Source of the DNA: Pedobacter sp. Leaf216
GTDB taxonomy: Bacteria; Bacteroidota; Bacteroidia; Sphingobacteriales; Sphingobacteriaceae
NCBI RefSeq assembly: GCF_001421515.1
Contig: NZ_LMKM01000005.1
Coordinates: forward strand, 62,609-126,608
Reading direction: 5' to 3'
Length of the DNA: 64,000 nt
In this document: piece by piece, positions 1 through 9,061 of the stretch
How positions within the stretch are numbered: the first letter of the stretch is position 1
Layout: each line of letters begins with the position of its first letter
Translations under genes and position numbers: made by a program
The notes under the pieces: model-generated
What the model saw: the letters and a program-made list of their open reading frames with translations, nothing else
Database searches by the model: none
What the model was told of the DNA's origin: nothing

Positions 1-7
1 TATAGAT

Positions 8-40
8 CGTCATTTCGACCGCATGTGGAGAAATCTTTGA
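8..40. repeat. Half copy of dispersed palindromic repeat family A
   Basis: These bases match the left arm of the A elements at 10793-11328 (cgtcatttcgacc, then ggagaaatcttt) with small differences in the middle. The right arm, which in full copies restores tttctcgg and tcgaaatgacg, is absent downstream, so this is a solo half-element in the promoter-side region of the GH31 gene. It shows that family A is dispersed and not confined to the array near 11 kb. Confidence 0.7.
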
Positions 41-199
41 ACATAGTTTAGTATGCTAATGCTCAATTCTTGCGATCAGACAAAAAACATACCCTTTCCT
101 GGTAAAAAATTAGATAGGCAAACGATTGCGCGGTTTTTGTCATTACAAATAAACCATTTCCATTCAGGTGTTTGTTAACTTTATCCTACAGCAGCTAAA

Positions 200-215
200 T
201 CAGTTGCTCAACTGA
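200..215. promoter_or_regulatory. Inverted repeat upstream of GH31 gene, possible operator
   Basis: TCAGTTG-CT-CAACTGA is a perfect 7-2-7 inverted repeat lying 27 bases before the ATG at 243. Its position would suit a repressor or activator site or a short leader hairpin. No regulator is adjacent inside the window, so the role is inference only. Confidence 0.3.
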
Positions 216-242
216 AAACACATAACCAAATTTTAACTGTAA

Positions 243-3200
243 ATGACCCTATATCCTTTTTACAAACGCTTTAATACTATAAATCCCTCTAAACTTGTTT
301 TGATTTTTGTATTTTTTCTAAATACCGCTCCATTGTTTGTTTCGGCTCAGAAAACTAAGCAGGAAGCTCAAAAAAATACAACAGTACTCAGTGCAAAAAA
401 GATCAATACCACAACAGTAGAGCTGTTGCTTTCAGATAATCAGCGTTTAACGTTAGATTTTTACGGAGAAAATATTTTTCGCCTCTTTCAAGACCCCGAG
501 GGTGGCTTTATCCGCAATCCTGAAGCAAAGCCCCAAGCAAAAATTTTGGTTGAAAATCCACGTAAACCCGTTTCAAAGCTTGTTATTAAGGATGAAAACA
601 ATCAGCTGTTTATAACTACGGCTAAGATTACTGTGCTTATTGATAAAAATAGCTCACTGATTAAAATTATTAACCTGGCAACACAAGCTGTGGCGGTAGA
701 AGAACTGAGTCCGATCCAATTTGAAAAAGGACAGGTTACGCTTAGCTTGAAAGAAAACCCTGAGGAATATTTTTATGGAGGCGGTGTGCAAAACGGACGT
801 TTTTCGCATAAAGGTAAAGCCATTGCTATCGAAAATCAAAACAGCTGGACAGATGGGGGAGTTGCTTCCCCAACACCTTATTACTGGTCTACCAATGGAT
901 ACGCTGTAATGTGGCATACTTTCAGTAAAGGGAATTACAACTTTGGCGCAAAAGAAAAAGGATTGGTGAAATTAGTTCATAACATGGATTATCTTGATGC
1001 CTTTTTTATGGTAAGCGATGGCGCTGCTGCTTTATTGAACGACTTTTACCAGCTTACAGGAAACCCGATTTTACTTCCCAAATTCGGGTTTTACCAAGGA
1101 CATTTAAATGCATATAACCGCGATTTTTGGAAAGAAGATGAAAAAGGAACCTTATTTGAGGACGGCAAACGGTATAAAGAAAGCCAAAAAGATAATGGAG
1201 GAATAAAAGAATCACTTAATGGCGAAAAAAATAACTACCAGTTCTCGGCACGTGCAGTAATTGATCGCTATAAAAAAAATGACATGCCATTGGGTTGGTT
1301 ATTGCCAAATGATGGTTACGGTGCTGGTTATGGCCAAACACAAACATTAGATGGTAACATTCAGAATTTAAAAAGCTTCGGTGATTACGCACGTAAAAAC
1401 GGAGTAGAAATTGGACTTTGGACACAATCTGACCTTCATCCAAAATCAGAAATAAGTCCATTATTACAACGAGATATCATTAAAGAAGCCAGAGATGCAG
1501 GCGTTAGGGTTCTAAAAACAGATGTAGCCTGGGTTGGAGCAGGTTATTCATTCGGATTAAACGGTGTTGCAGATGTTGCGCAGATCATGCCTTATTATGG
1601 CAATAGCAGCAGGCCGTTCATTATATCATTAGATGGATGGGCCGGTACACAACGCTATGCAGGCGTTTGGTCTGGCGACCAAACAGGTGGAGTTTGGGAA
1701 TACATCCGTTTTCATATTCCTACTTATATCGGCTCTGGCTTATCAGGTCAGCCAAATATTACTTCCGACATGGACGGCATTTTTGGTGGTAAAAATCCAA
1801 CCATTAATACGCGAGATTTTCAATGGAAAACCTTTACCCCCATGGAATTAAACATGGATGGATGGGGTGCCAACGAAAAATATCCTCATGCACTGGGCGA
1901 ACCTGTTGCATCCATTAACCGCAATTATTTAAAATTAAAATCAGAACTCATTCCCTATACCTATAGCATTGCCAGAGAAGCTGTTACCGGCCTTCCAATG
2001 ATCAGGGCTATGTTTCTGGCATATCCCAATGCCTTTACAAAAGGCATTTCTACCCAGTACCAATACCTTTATGGTCCATCTTTCTTAGTTGCACCGATTT
2101 ACCAGGCAACGAAATCAGATGAGCTTGGAAATGATATCCGCAATGGAATTTACCTGCCAGAGGGTATTTGGATTGATTATTTTACGGGTGAAAAATATAC
2201 CGGAAACTGTATTCTGAACAGTTTTGCAGCCCCTTTATGGAAACTCCCTGTTTTTGTTAAAAATGGTGCAATAATTCCGATGGCAAATGCAAATAACAAC
2301 GTTTCTGAAACTAATAAGGCAAAAAGAACCTATGAGCTGTATCCTTTTGGAAAAACTGAATTTACAGAATATGATGATGATGGTGCAACAGAAGCCTATA
2401 AATTAGGTAAAGGTGCATCAACTTTAATCACATCAGAATTAGATGAAAAGAATAATGTTACAGTCACTATACAACCCACAAAAGGTGATTTTGAAGGATT
2501 TGTTAAGGAGAAAACAACCGAATTTGTTGTAAACCTGACCGAAAAAGCAAAAAGGCTGACTGCAAAAATTGGAAACAATAAAATCAAATTAGCCGAAGTA
2601 AGCTCAAAAGATGAATTTTTGAAGCAAACAAACGTATATTTTTATGATGCAGCACCAAATTTGAACCGTTTTGCTACAAAAGGAAGCGAGTTCGAAAAAG
2701 TTGCCATTGTTAAAAATCCTCAATTATTGTTAAAACTTCAGTCAACCGATATAACAATCAGCCCCGTTACATTGAATATTGATGGCTTTAAGTTCGAACC
2801 AACAGATAAACAACGTGTTGGTTCAGGAAAATTAATTGCTCCAATAAATGCTGCTGTAAACGAGAAAAACAGGGAAGCCTACTCGTTAAGCCCAAGCTGG
2901 ACTAAAATAAACAATGCCGATTTTTATGAAATCGATTTTAATGGTATGCACTACACCACCATTCGGGATACAGTGCTATTGTTTGATGGATTATCGCCAG
3001 AAACAGCGTATACCTTTAAATTGCGTGCCGTAAATAAAGATGGCTACTCAGATTGGACCGAATTTAAAGCAAGCACCAAATCCAATCCTTTACAATTTGC
3101 AATTCAGGGTATTGTTGCCGAAACTACAGCAGAAAATCAGGGCGGTTCGGAAATTGATAAACTTTTTGATTTTGATGAAGGCAACATGTGGCATACCAAA

Positions 3201-4109
3201 TGGGGTGCAAAGGCTGTTCCTTTTGATATGATAATCGACTTGAAATCAGTAAATCAGCTCGGAAAATTTCAATACCTCCCGCGTTCAGGTAGAGGTAATG
3301 GAATATTGTTGAAAGGAAAAGTTTATTATAGCAACAATAAAGAAAACTGGGTAGAGGCAGGTGCATTTGAGTGGGCAAACAATGGAGATGTGAAAATATT
3401 TAATTTTAGCACACACCCAACCGCACGTTACATTAAAATTGCTGTGGCAGATGGTGTAGGTGGTTTTGGCTCGGGGCGCGAACTTTATGTATTTAAAGTT
3501 CCAGGTACTGAAAGTTATCTTCCGGGAGATATTAACAACGACCGTTTAATTGACCGAAATGACTTAACCTCTTATACCAATTATACTGGGTTAAAAAAGG
3601 GCGATGCTGATTTTGAAGGTTACATTAGCAATGGCGACATTAATAAAAACAATTTGATTGATGCTTACGATATCTCAGTTGTGGCAACTCAGCTTGATGG
3701 CGGTATAAGTAATGCCAAAATTGATAAAGTAGCAGGTAAATTGGATATTAGTACTGCAAAACAGGTTTACAATAAAGATGAAATTATCGAAGTCAAAGTA
3801 AAAGGCATAAACCTTAAATCAGTAAATGCATTAAGTTTTGCATTGCCATATTCTGCGCAGGATTATGATTTTATAGGTGTACAAAATGTAAATGTTAAAC
3901 AAATGGAAAACCTAACAAACGATCGCCTGCATACCAATGGTGGCAAGGTTTTATACCCAACTTTTGTAAACATCGGTAATAAAGATGCTTTAAATGGATC
4001 AGCAGATTTATTTATAATAAAATTAAAGGCAAAACGTAAGCTACAATTCGGATTAAAGCTTAGTGAAGGCATTTTAGTAGATAAAAACCTCAACTTTGTT
4101 AAGTTTTAA
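243..4109 (+). CDS. Secreted multidomain glycoside hydrolase family 31 enzyme
   Basis: 1288-residue exported alpha-glycosidase-type enzyme. Residues 1-36 form a signal peptide ending in VSAQ. A GH31 N-terminal beta domain (about 50-275) precedes the catalytic barrel (about 280-580). The likely nucleophile is D427 in KTDVAW and the acid/base is D479 in VWSGDQ, followed by the family-like SDMDGIFGG segment. The GH31 C-terminal beta region and a DUF5110-like part run to about 850. Then come an Fn3-like domain (about 860-948), an F5/8 type C (discoidin) carbohydrate-binding module (about 955-1090), a dockerin-like pair of calcium loops (DINNDRLID at about 1096 and DINKNNLID at about 1132) and a C-terminal cohesin-like or immunoglobulin-like beta module (1160-1288). 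Substrate probably alpha-glucan-type oligosaccharides, but specificity cannot be read from sequence. Gene is monocistronic here, with a terminator at 4181-4215. Confidence 0.88.
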   Translation: MTLYPFYKRFNTINPSKLVLIFVFFLNTAPLFVSAQKTKQEAQKNTTVLSAKKINTTTVELLLSDNQRLTLDFYGENIFRLFQDPEGGFIRNPEAKPQAKILVENPRKPVSKLVIKDENNQLFITTAKITVLIDKNSSLIKIINLATQAVAVEELSPIQFEKGQVTLSLKENPEEYFYGGGVQNGRFSHKGKAIAIENQNSWTDGGVASPTPYYWSTNGYAVMWHTFSKGNYNFGAKEKGLVKLVHNMDYLDAFFMVSDGAAALLNDFYQLTGNPILLPKFGFYQGHLNAYNRDFWKEDEKGTLFEDGKRYKESQKDNGGIKESLNGEKNNYQFSARAVIDRYKKNDMPLGWLLPNDGYGAGYGQTQTLDGNIQNLKSFGDYARKNGVEIGLWTQSDLHPKSEISPLLQRDIIKEARDAGVRVLKTDVAWVGAGYSFGLNGVADVAQIMPYYGNSSRPFIISLDGWAGTQRYAGVWSGDQTGGVWEYIRFHIPTYIGSGLSGQPNITSDMDGIFGGKNPTINTRDFQWKTFTPMELNMDGWGANEKYPHALGEPVASINRNYLKLKSELIPYTYSIAREAVTGLPMIRAMFLAYPNAFTKGISTQYQYLYGPSFLVAPIYQATKSDELGNDIRNGIYLPEGIWIDYFTGEKYTGNCILNSFAAPLWKLPVFVKNGAIIPMANANNNVSETNKAKRTYELYPFGKTEFTEYDDDGATEAYKLGKGASTLITSELDEKNNVTVTIQPTKGDFEGFVKEKTTEFVVNLTEKAKRLTAKIGNNKIKLAEVSSKDEFLKQTNVYFYDAAPNLNRFATKGSEFEKVAIVKNPQLLLKLQSTDITISPVTLNIDGFKFEPTDKQRVGSGKLIAPINAAVNEKNREAYSLSPSWTKINNADFYEIDFNGMHYTTIRDTVLLFDGLSPETAYTFKLRAVNKDGYSDWTEFKASTKSNPLQFAIQGIVAETTAENQGGSEIDKLFDFDEGNMWHTKWGAKAVPFDMIIDLKSVNQLGKFQYLPRSGRGNGILLKGKVYYSNNKENWVEAGAFEWANNGDVKIFNFSTHPTARYIKIAVADGVGGFGSGRELYVFKVPGTESYLPGDINNDRLIDRNDLTSYTNYTGLKKGDADFEGYISNGDINKNNLIDAYDISVVATQLDGGISNAKIDKVAGKLDISTAKQVYNKDEIIEVKVKGINLKSVNALSFALPYSAQDYDFIGVQNVNVKQMENLTNDRLHTNGGKVLYPTFVNIGNKDALNGSADLFIIKLKAKRKLQFGLKLSEGILVDKNLNFVKF

Positions 4110-4180
4110 TACATAAGGATTGTAGTTGGAGGATGCTAAAACAGAATTAAGTACAGAAATACCTTTCGAACAATGAGAAT

Positions 4181-4215
4181 AAAAGGAGTAGAACCAATCG
4201 TTTCTGCTCCTTTTT
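4181..4215 (+). terminator. Rho-independent terminator after GH31 gene
   Basis: The arms AAAAGGAGTAGAA and TTCTGCTCCTTTT pair with one G-T wobble around a seven to eight base loop and end in a T-run. It lies about 70 bases after the GH31 stop. Confidence 0.8.
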
Positions 4216-4783
4216 ATGTAACAGCAATAATTGATTACAAAAACTTTGCTCGATAGCTTACTGTCTGCAAAAATTAAACGATAATTGATCACTGTTTAGC
4301 CTGAAATTCATGCTACTCAGAATGATGACTGAATTATTCCAGAATCAATATCATCTAAATTTTCACGCTAAAGAATTGTTGGTTAACAGTCAACAAATTG
4401 ATTTTAATAAGGCTCCGAAAAATAATTTTAAATGCCGGCATCGAGGTTTTTTGAGCTGGCAATCCTCATTTTGCATGTAAATTCACTTATAAAAGTGTAA
4501 TCTGACCACAAAACACACTTAAATCCTTCGTTTAAATCCGAAATGCACTACTTCAGGGCTCAAAACACAAAATTGAGAATTCAAATCTGAAGATCAACTT
4601 CATTATAACTTCATAAATATGCATTTATTTCGCTTTCGAATTAAATCATTGCGTAACCAAAATTTATTGAAGTCAAATTGTATTCCGCCTTGCGGTATTA
4701 TACTTTTTTCATCAAAAAATCGGTTGCCAACCGAAACTAATTAGAGAAAAAATAAATCAGATTTAACCATTCAACAAAAAAAA
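4216..4783. other. AT-rich intergenic region before RND operon
   Basis: After the terminator no recognisable gene is seen. A 52-codon open frame at 4322-4480 on the plus strand starts with two ATG codons, but has no recognisable family or signal peptide and may be chance. A short inverted repeat (attccgc and gcggtat) lies at about 4682-4698, roughly 90 bases before the RND operon, and could be part of its promoter or operator. No perfect TAnnTTTG box was found here. Confidence 0.4.
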
Positions 4784-5866
4784 ATGAAAAGAGTTGTCAT
4801 ATGCTTAGGCTTGTGTACTTTGCTTTACGTAACGGGTTGTACCTCGAAAAAAGAAGAGAAAGAAGAAGTAGCTACTTATGCGGTAACCACGCCGCTAAGA
4901 ATGGATACTTCGTTTACCAAGGAATATGTTTCGCAGATTAAATCTGTCCGGAACATAGAAGTTAGGGCCCAGGAAAAAGGGTACCTTCAGAATATTTATG
5001 TAGATGAAGGCCAGCATGTAAAAGCAGGTCAGATTTTATTTAAAATTATGCCTAAAGCAGCTCAATCAGAATTGTTAAAGGCACAAGCTGAAACCAAATC
5101 GGCAGAAATCGAACTGGAAAACACCAGGATGCTGTCTGATAAAAACATTGTTTCGAAAAACGAACTGGCCATGGCCAAAGCAAAACTGCAATCTGCAAAT
5201 GCAGAAACCTCGCTGGCAAAATTCCATTTATCAAATACCGAAATCAGGGCACCATTTGATGGTACTATTGATCGTATTCCATTAAAGTTAGGAAGCTTGG
5301 TTGATGAAGGCGCATTGTTAACCAGCTTATCCGATAACAGTCAGGTTTTTGCATATTTCAACGTATCAGAGCCAGAATATTTAAATTATCAGCGTGCGGC
5401 AAAAGCAAAGGGGCAGCAAGAAGTTAGTTTATTATTGGCCAACAACGAATTGTTAAAATCGAAAGGTAAAGTTGAAGTTATTGAAAGTGAATTCGACAAC
5501 GAAACCGGAAACATTGCTTTCAGGGCCAGATTTAATAATTCGGATAACCTGTTGAGAAACGGCGAAACCGGTAAAATCCAAATGGTTGTTCCACTAAAAA
5601 ATGCTTTGGTGATTCCACAAAAAGCAACCTACGATATTCAAGACAAAACCTATGTGTTTGTGGTTGATAAAAACAACAAAGTACACTCTAAGGTAATTAC
5701 CGTTGCTGGCGAACTTCCTGATTTGTACATCATAGGAGATGGCATAACATCGGAAGATAAAATCTTGCTCGAAGGTGTGCAGAAGGTTAAAGACGATGAT
5801 AAAATTGCCTTCAAATTCCAGCAGCCTCAGGAAGTGATGAAACAATTGAGATTGAAAACAGAATAA
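4784..5866 (+). CDS. RND efflux periplasmic adaptor (membrane fusion protein), lipoprotein
   Basis: 360-residue HlyD/AcrA-family adaptor that links an inner-membrane RND pump to an outer-membrane channel. The N-terminus is a lipoprotein signal with lipobox VTGC and acylated C19. The order is barrel-sandwich (biotinyl-lipoyl-like) half near residues 58-90 (QEKGYLQNIYVDEGQHVKAG), an alpha-helical hairpin (about 95-150), the second lipoyl half (IRAPFDGTIDRIPLKLGSLV), then beta-barrel and membrane-proximal domains. The length is typical for AcrA/MexA homologues. It is the first gene of a three-gene operon, with only 24 bases to the pump gene. The transported substrates cannot be told from sequence. 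The start follows an A-rich stretch, usual for Bacteroidota. Confidence 0.93.
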   Translation: MKRVVICLGLCTLLYVTGCTSKKEEKEEVATYAVTTPLRMDTSFTKEYVSQIKSVRNIEVRAQEKGYLQNIYVDEGQHVKAGQILFKIMPKAAQSELLKAQAETKSAEIELENTRMLSDKNIVSKNELAMAKAKLQSANAETSLAKFHLSNTEIRAPFDGTIDRIPLKLGSLVDEGALLTSLSDNSQVFAYFNVSEPEYLNYQRAAKAKGQQEVSLLLANNELLKSKGKVEVIESEFDNETGNIAFRARFNNSDNLLRNGETGKIQMVVPLKNALVIPQKATYDIQDKTYVFVVDKNNKVHSKVITVAGELPDLYIIGDGITSEDKILLEGVQKVKDDDKIAFKFQQPQEVMKQLRLKTE

Positions 5867-5890
5867 TCTAAACCCTCCCATACTTATTTT

Positions 5891-8800
5891 ATGTTTAGTA
5901 AATTCATACAAAGGCCCGTCCTTTCTATAGTAATATCGCTTATTATTGTGTTTCTTGGTGTGTTGGCCATTAGCTACCTCCCGGTTACACAATTCCCCTC
6001 TATTTCTCCGCCTAAGGTTAACATTACGGCAGAGTATCCTGGGGCAAACAATGAGTTACTGATTAAATCAGTTGTTATTCCGCTCGAGCGCGCACTTAAC
6101 GGTGTACCGGGCATGAAATATATTGCATCAGATGCAGGTAATGATGGTGAAGCCTCTATCCAGGTGGTATTTAACCTTGGTACCGATCCTAATCAGGCTT
6201 CACTTAACGTTCAAAACAGGGTAGCAGCAGTTACCAATAAACTCCCGCCTTTAGTGGTTCGTGAAGGGGTAAAAATTACCCGAGAAGAGTCGAACATGTT
6301 AATGTACATTAACTTGTACAGTAAAGACCCTAAAATGAACCAGAATTTCTTATATAACTATGCAGATATCAATTTGCTTGCAGAGTTAAAGAGGGTTGAT
6401 GGTGTAGGTTTTGCAGATATTTTGGGCGATAGGGATTATGCAATGCGGATTTGGCTAAAACCCGACCGTATGCAGGCTTATAAAATCTCAGTTGATGAGG
6501 TGATGAAAGCGCTTGATGAGCAAAGTTTAGAAGCCTCGCCAGGCAAAACCGGTGAGAGTTCTGGTAAACGTTCGCAGGCTTTCGAATATGTGTTAAAATA
6601 TTCAGGTCGTTTTAGCACTAAAGAAGGTTATGAAAACATTATCCTGAGGGCAAATGCCAATGGCGAAATGCTCAGGTTAAAAGATGTGGCCGATGTAGAT
6701 TTTAGTGCTTCAGCTTACAATTTATACTCTACATTAAATGGTAAAGCATCTGCTGCAATTGTTTTAAAACAATCTTATGGTAGTAATGCAAGTCAGGTAA
6801 TTAAGGATGTAAAGGCTAAAATGGCCGAAATCAAGGCAAGCTCTTTCCCTAAAGGTTTAGATTACGAAGTAAGTTACGATGTATCTAAGTTCCTCGATGC
6901 TTCAATAGAAAAAGTAATCCATACGCTGGTAGAAGCTTTTATTTTAGTGGGCCTGGTGGTGTTTTTATTCCTTGGCGACTGGCGATCTACACTTATTCCG
7001 GCTATCGCCGTTCCAGTTTCATTGATCGGAACCTTTGTGTTTATGCAGTTTTTTGGCATTACACTTAACTTAATCACGCTGTTTGCATTGGTATTGGCCA
7101 TTGGTGTGGTGGTAGATGATGCGATTGTGGTAATTGAAGCGGTGCATGCCAAGATGGAACATGATCGGAAACTTTCGGTACTAAGGGCTACACAAGAAGC
7201 GATGAAAGAAATTGGTGGGGCCATTATCGCCATTACCTTTCTTATGGCATCGGTGTTTATTCCGGTAGCTTTTATGTCGGGGCCGGTGGGTATTTTTTAC
7301 CGCCAGTTTTCCATTACCATGGCAACGGCCATTATCCTTTCGGGTATTGTAGCATTAACACTTACGCCGGCTTTGTGTGCCATTATGTTGAAAAACAATC
7401 ATGGTTCCAATAAAAAGAAAACAATTATCGATCGTTTATTAGATGGTTTTAACAATGGCTTTGCTAAACTTTCGGGTAAATACGAATTGGTATTGACCAA
7501 AGTGGTGAGCCGTAAAATTTTAACCTTTGGAATATTGATTGCTTTCTGTTTGGGTGTTTGGGGCTTAAGCGGAAGTGTACCTTCAGGTTTTATACCGAAC
7601 GAGGATCAGGGTATGGTGTATGCCATTATTCAAACGCCTCCTGGATCTACATTGGAGCGTACCGACCAGATTGCTGAGAAATTGCAGAAAATGTGTGAGG
7701 ACATTGATGGTGTAAAATCTGTTTCATCTTTGGCCGGTTATGAAATTCTTACCGAAGGAACAGGATCTAACTCAGGTACCTGTTTAATTAACCTGAAAGA
7801 TTGGAGCGAACGTAAACATTCGGCAGTAGAAATTATCGAAGAACTGGAAGAAAAATCGAAATCCATTCCAGGTGCTACAATCGAGTTTTTCCAGCCACCA
7901 GCAGTTCCCGGATATGGTGCCGCAGGAGGTTTTGAGCTCCGTTTATTAGATAAAGCAGGAAGTGGCGATTACAAAAAAATGGAAACCGTTGCCAACGATT
8001 TTGTAAAAGAACTCAATAAACGCAAAGAGTTATCATCTGTATTTACTTTCTATAGTGCAAGTTTCCCTCAGTATATGCTGGATGTAGACAATGATATTGC
8101 ACAACAAAAAGGCGTAAGTATCGATAACGCGATGAACACCCTGTCTACCTTTGTAGGTAGTAATTACGAAACCAGTTTTATTAAATACGATCACCAGTAT
8201 AAAGTAATCGTTCAGGCATTGCCTCAATATCGCGCTTTACCAGAGGATATTTTAAAGCTCTCGGTTAAAAACGACCGAGATGAGATGGTTCCATTTTCGG
8301 CCTTTATTAAAATGCGTAAAGTGTATGGTTTATCGGAAATTACCAGGCACAATATGTACAATGCCTCCGAAATTAGTGGCCAATCGGCTCCAGGTTACAG
8401 TTCAGGAGAAGCCATTAGTGCCATTACAGAGGTAGCTAAGAAATCGCTACCAAGAGGTTTCGGTATAGATTGGGCAGGTATTTCTAAAGATGAAGTATCA
8501 AGGGGCAATGAAGCAATTTACATCTTCCTGATCTGTTTAGGTTTCGTATACCTTGTACTTGCAGCACAATATGAAAGTTTTATTCTGCCACTTTCTGTTA
8601 TCCTTTCCTTACCAGCAGGTATTTTCGGTGCATTTTTGTTTTTGAAATTATTAGGATTAGAAAACAACATTTATGCGCAGGTAGCCATGGTGATGTTAAT
8701 TGGTTTGCTCGGGAAGAACGCGGTACTGATTGTGGAGTTTGCTGCACAACGGCATGCCCAGGGGGCAACGGTGTTAAAAGCGGCAATGGAAGGTGCCAGT

Positions 8801-9061
8801 GTGCGTTTCCGCCCAATTTTAATGACCTCTTTTGCCTTTATTGCCGGTTTAATTCCATTGATGATTGCTTCCGGACCCGGTAAAATTGGTAACCGTACCA
8901 TAGGATCGGCAGCTGCAGGCGGTATGCTTTTCGGAACCATTTTCGGGGTAATTGTAATCCCTGGGTTGTATTACATTTTCGGATCAATAGCAGCAAAACA
9001 CAAGCTGATCAAAATTGAAGAAGAACATCCATTAACTGAAGAAATTGAAGATAATGTTTAA
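5891..9061 (+). CDS. RND multidrug efflux pump permease (AcrB/MexB-like, HAE1 family)
   Basis: 1056-residue inner-membrane proton antiporter, full length for AcrB homologues. The N-terminus MFSKFIQRPVLSIVISL is the first transmembrane helix, followed by the first porter/docking loop, TM2-TM6, the second large periplasmic loop and TM8-TM12. The paired aspartates of the proton relay are D409 and D410 in IGVVVDDAIVV, equivalent to AcrB D407/D408. The TM10 lysine is in LIGLLGKNAVLIVEF. It lies between the adaptor and the outer-membrane factor, and its last codons overlap the next gene by eight bases, so translation is probably coupled. Clearly an HAE1 (hydrophobe/amphiphile) pump; the natural substrate is unknown. 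Confidence 0.95.
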   Translation: MFSKFIQRPVLSIVISLIIVFLGVLAISYLPVTQFPSISPPKVNITAEYPGANNELLIKSVVIPLERALNGVPGMKYIASDAGNDGEASIQVVFNLGTDPNQASLNVQNRVAAVTNKLPPLVVREGVKITREESNMLMYINLYSKDPKMNQNFLYNYADINLLAELKRVDGVGFADILGDRDYAMRIWLKPDRMQAYKISVDEVMKALDEQSLEASPGKTGESSGKRSQAFEYVLKYSGRFSTKEGYENIILRANANGEMLRLKDVADVDFSASAYNLYSTLNGKASAAIVLKQSYGSNASQVIKDVKAKMAEIKASSFPKGLDYEVSYDVSKFLDASIEKVIHTLVEAFILVGLVVFLFLGDWRSTLIPAIAVPVSLIGTFVFMQFFGITLNLITLFALVLAIGVVVDDAIVVIEAVHAKMEHDRKLSVLRATQEAMKEIGGAIIAITFLMASVFIPVAFMSGPVGIFYRQFSITMATAIILSGIVALTLTPALCAIMLKNNHGSNKKKTIIDRLLDGFNNGFAKLSGKYELVLTKVVSRKILTFGILIAFCLGVWGLSGSVPSGFIPNEDQGMVYAIIQTPPGSTLERTDQIAEKLQKMCEDIDGVKSVSSLAGYEILTEGTGSNSGTCLINLKDWSERKHSAVEIIEELEEKSKSIPGATIEFFQPPAVPGYGAAGGFELRLLDKAGSGDYKKMETVANDFVKELNKRKELSSVFTFYSASFPQYMLDVDNDIAQQKGVSIDNAMNTLSTFVGSNYETSFIKYDHQYKVIVQALPQYRALPEDILKLSVKNDRDEMVPFSAFIKMRKVYGLSEITRHNMYNASEISGQSAPGYSSGEAISAITEVAKKSLPRGFGIDWAGISKDEVSRGNEAIYIFLICLGFVYLVLAAQYESFILPLSVILSLPAGIFGAFLFLKLLGLENNIYAQVAMVMLIGLLGKNAVLIVEFAAQRHAQGATVLKAAMEGASVRFRPILMTSFAFIAGLIPLMIASGPGKIGNRTIGSAAAGGMLFGTIFGVIVIPGLYYIFGSIAAKHKLIKIEEEHPLTEEIEDNV

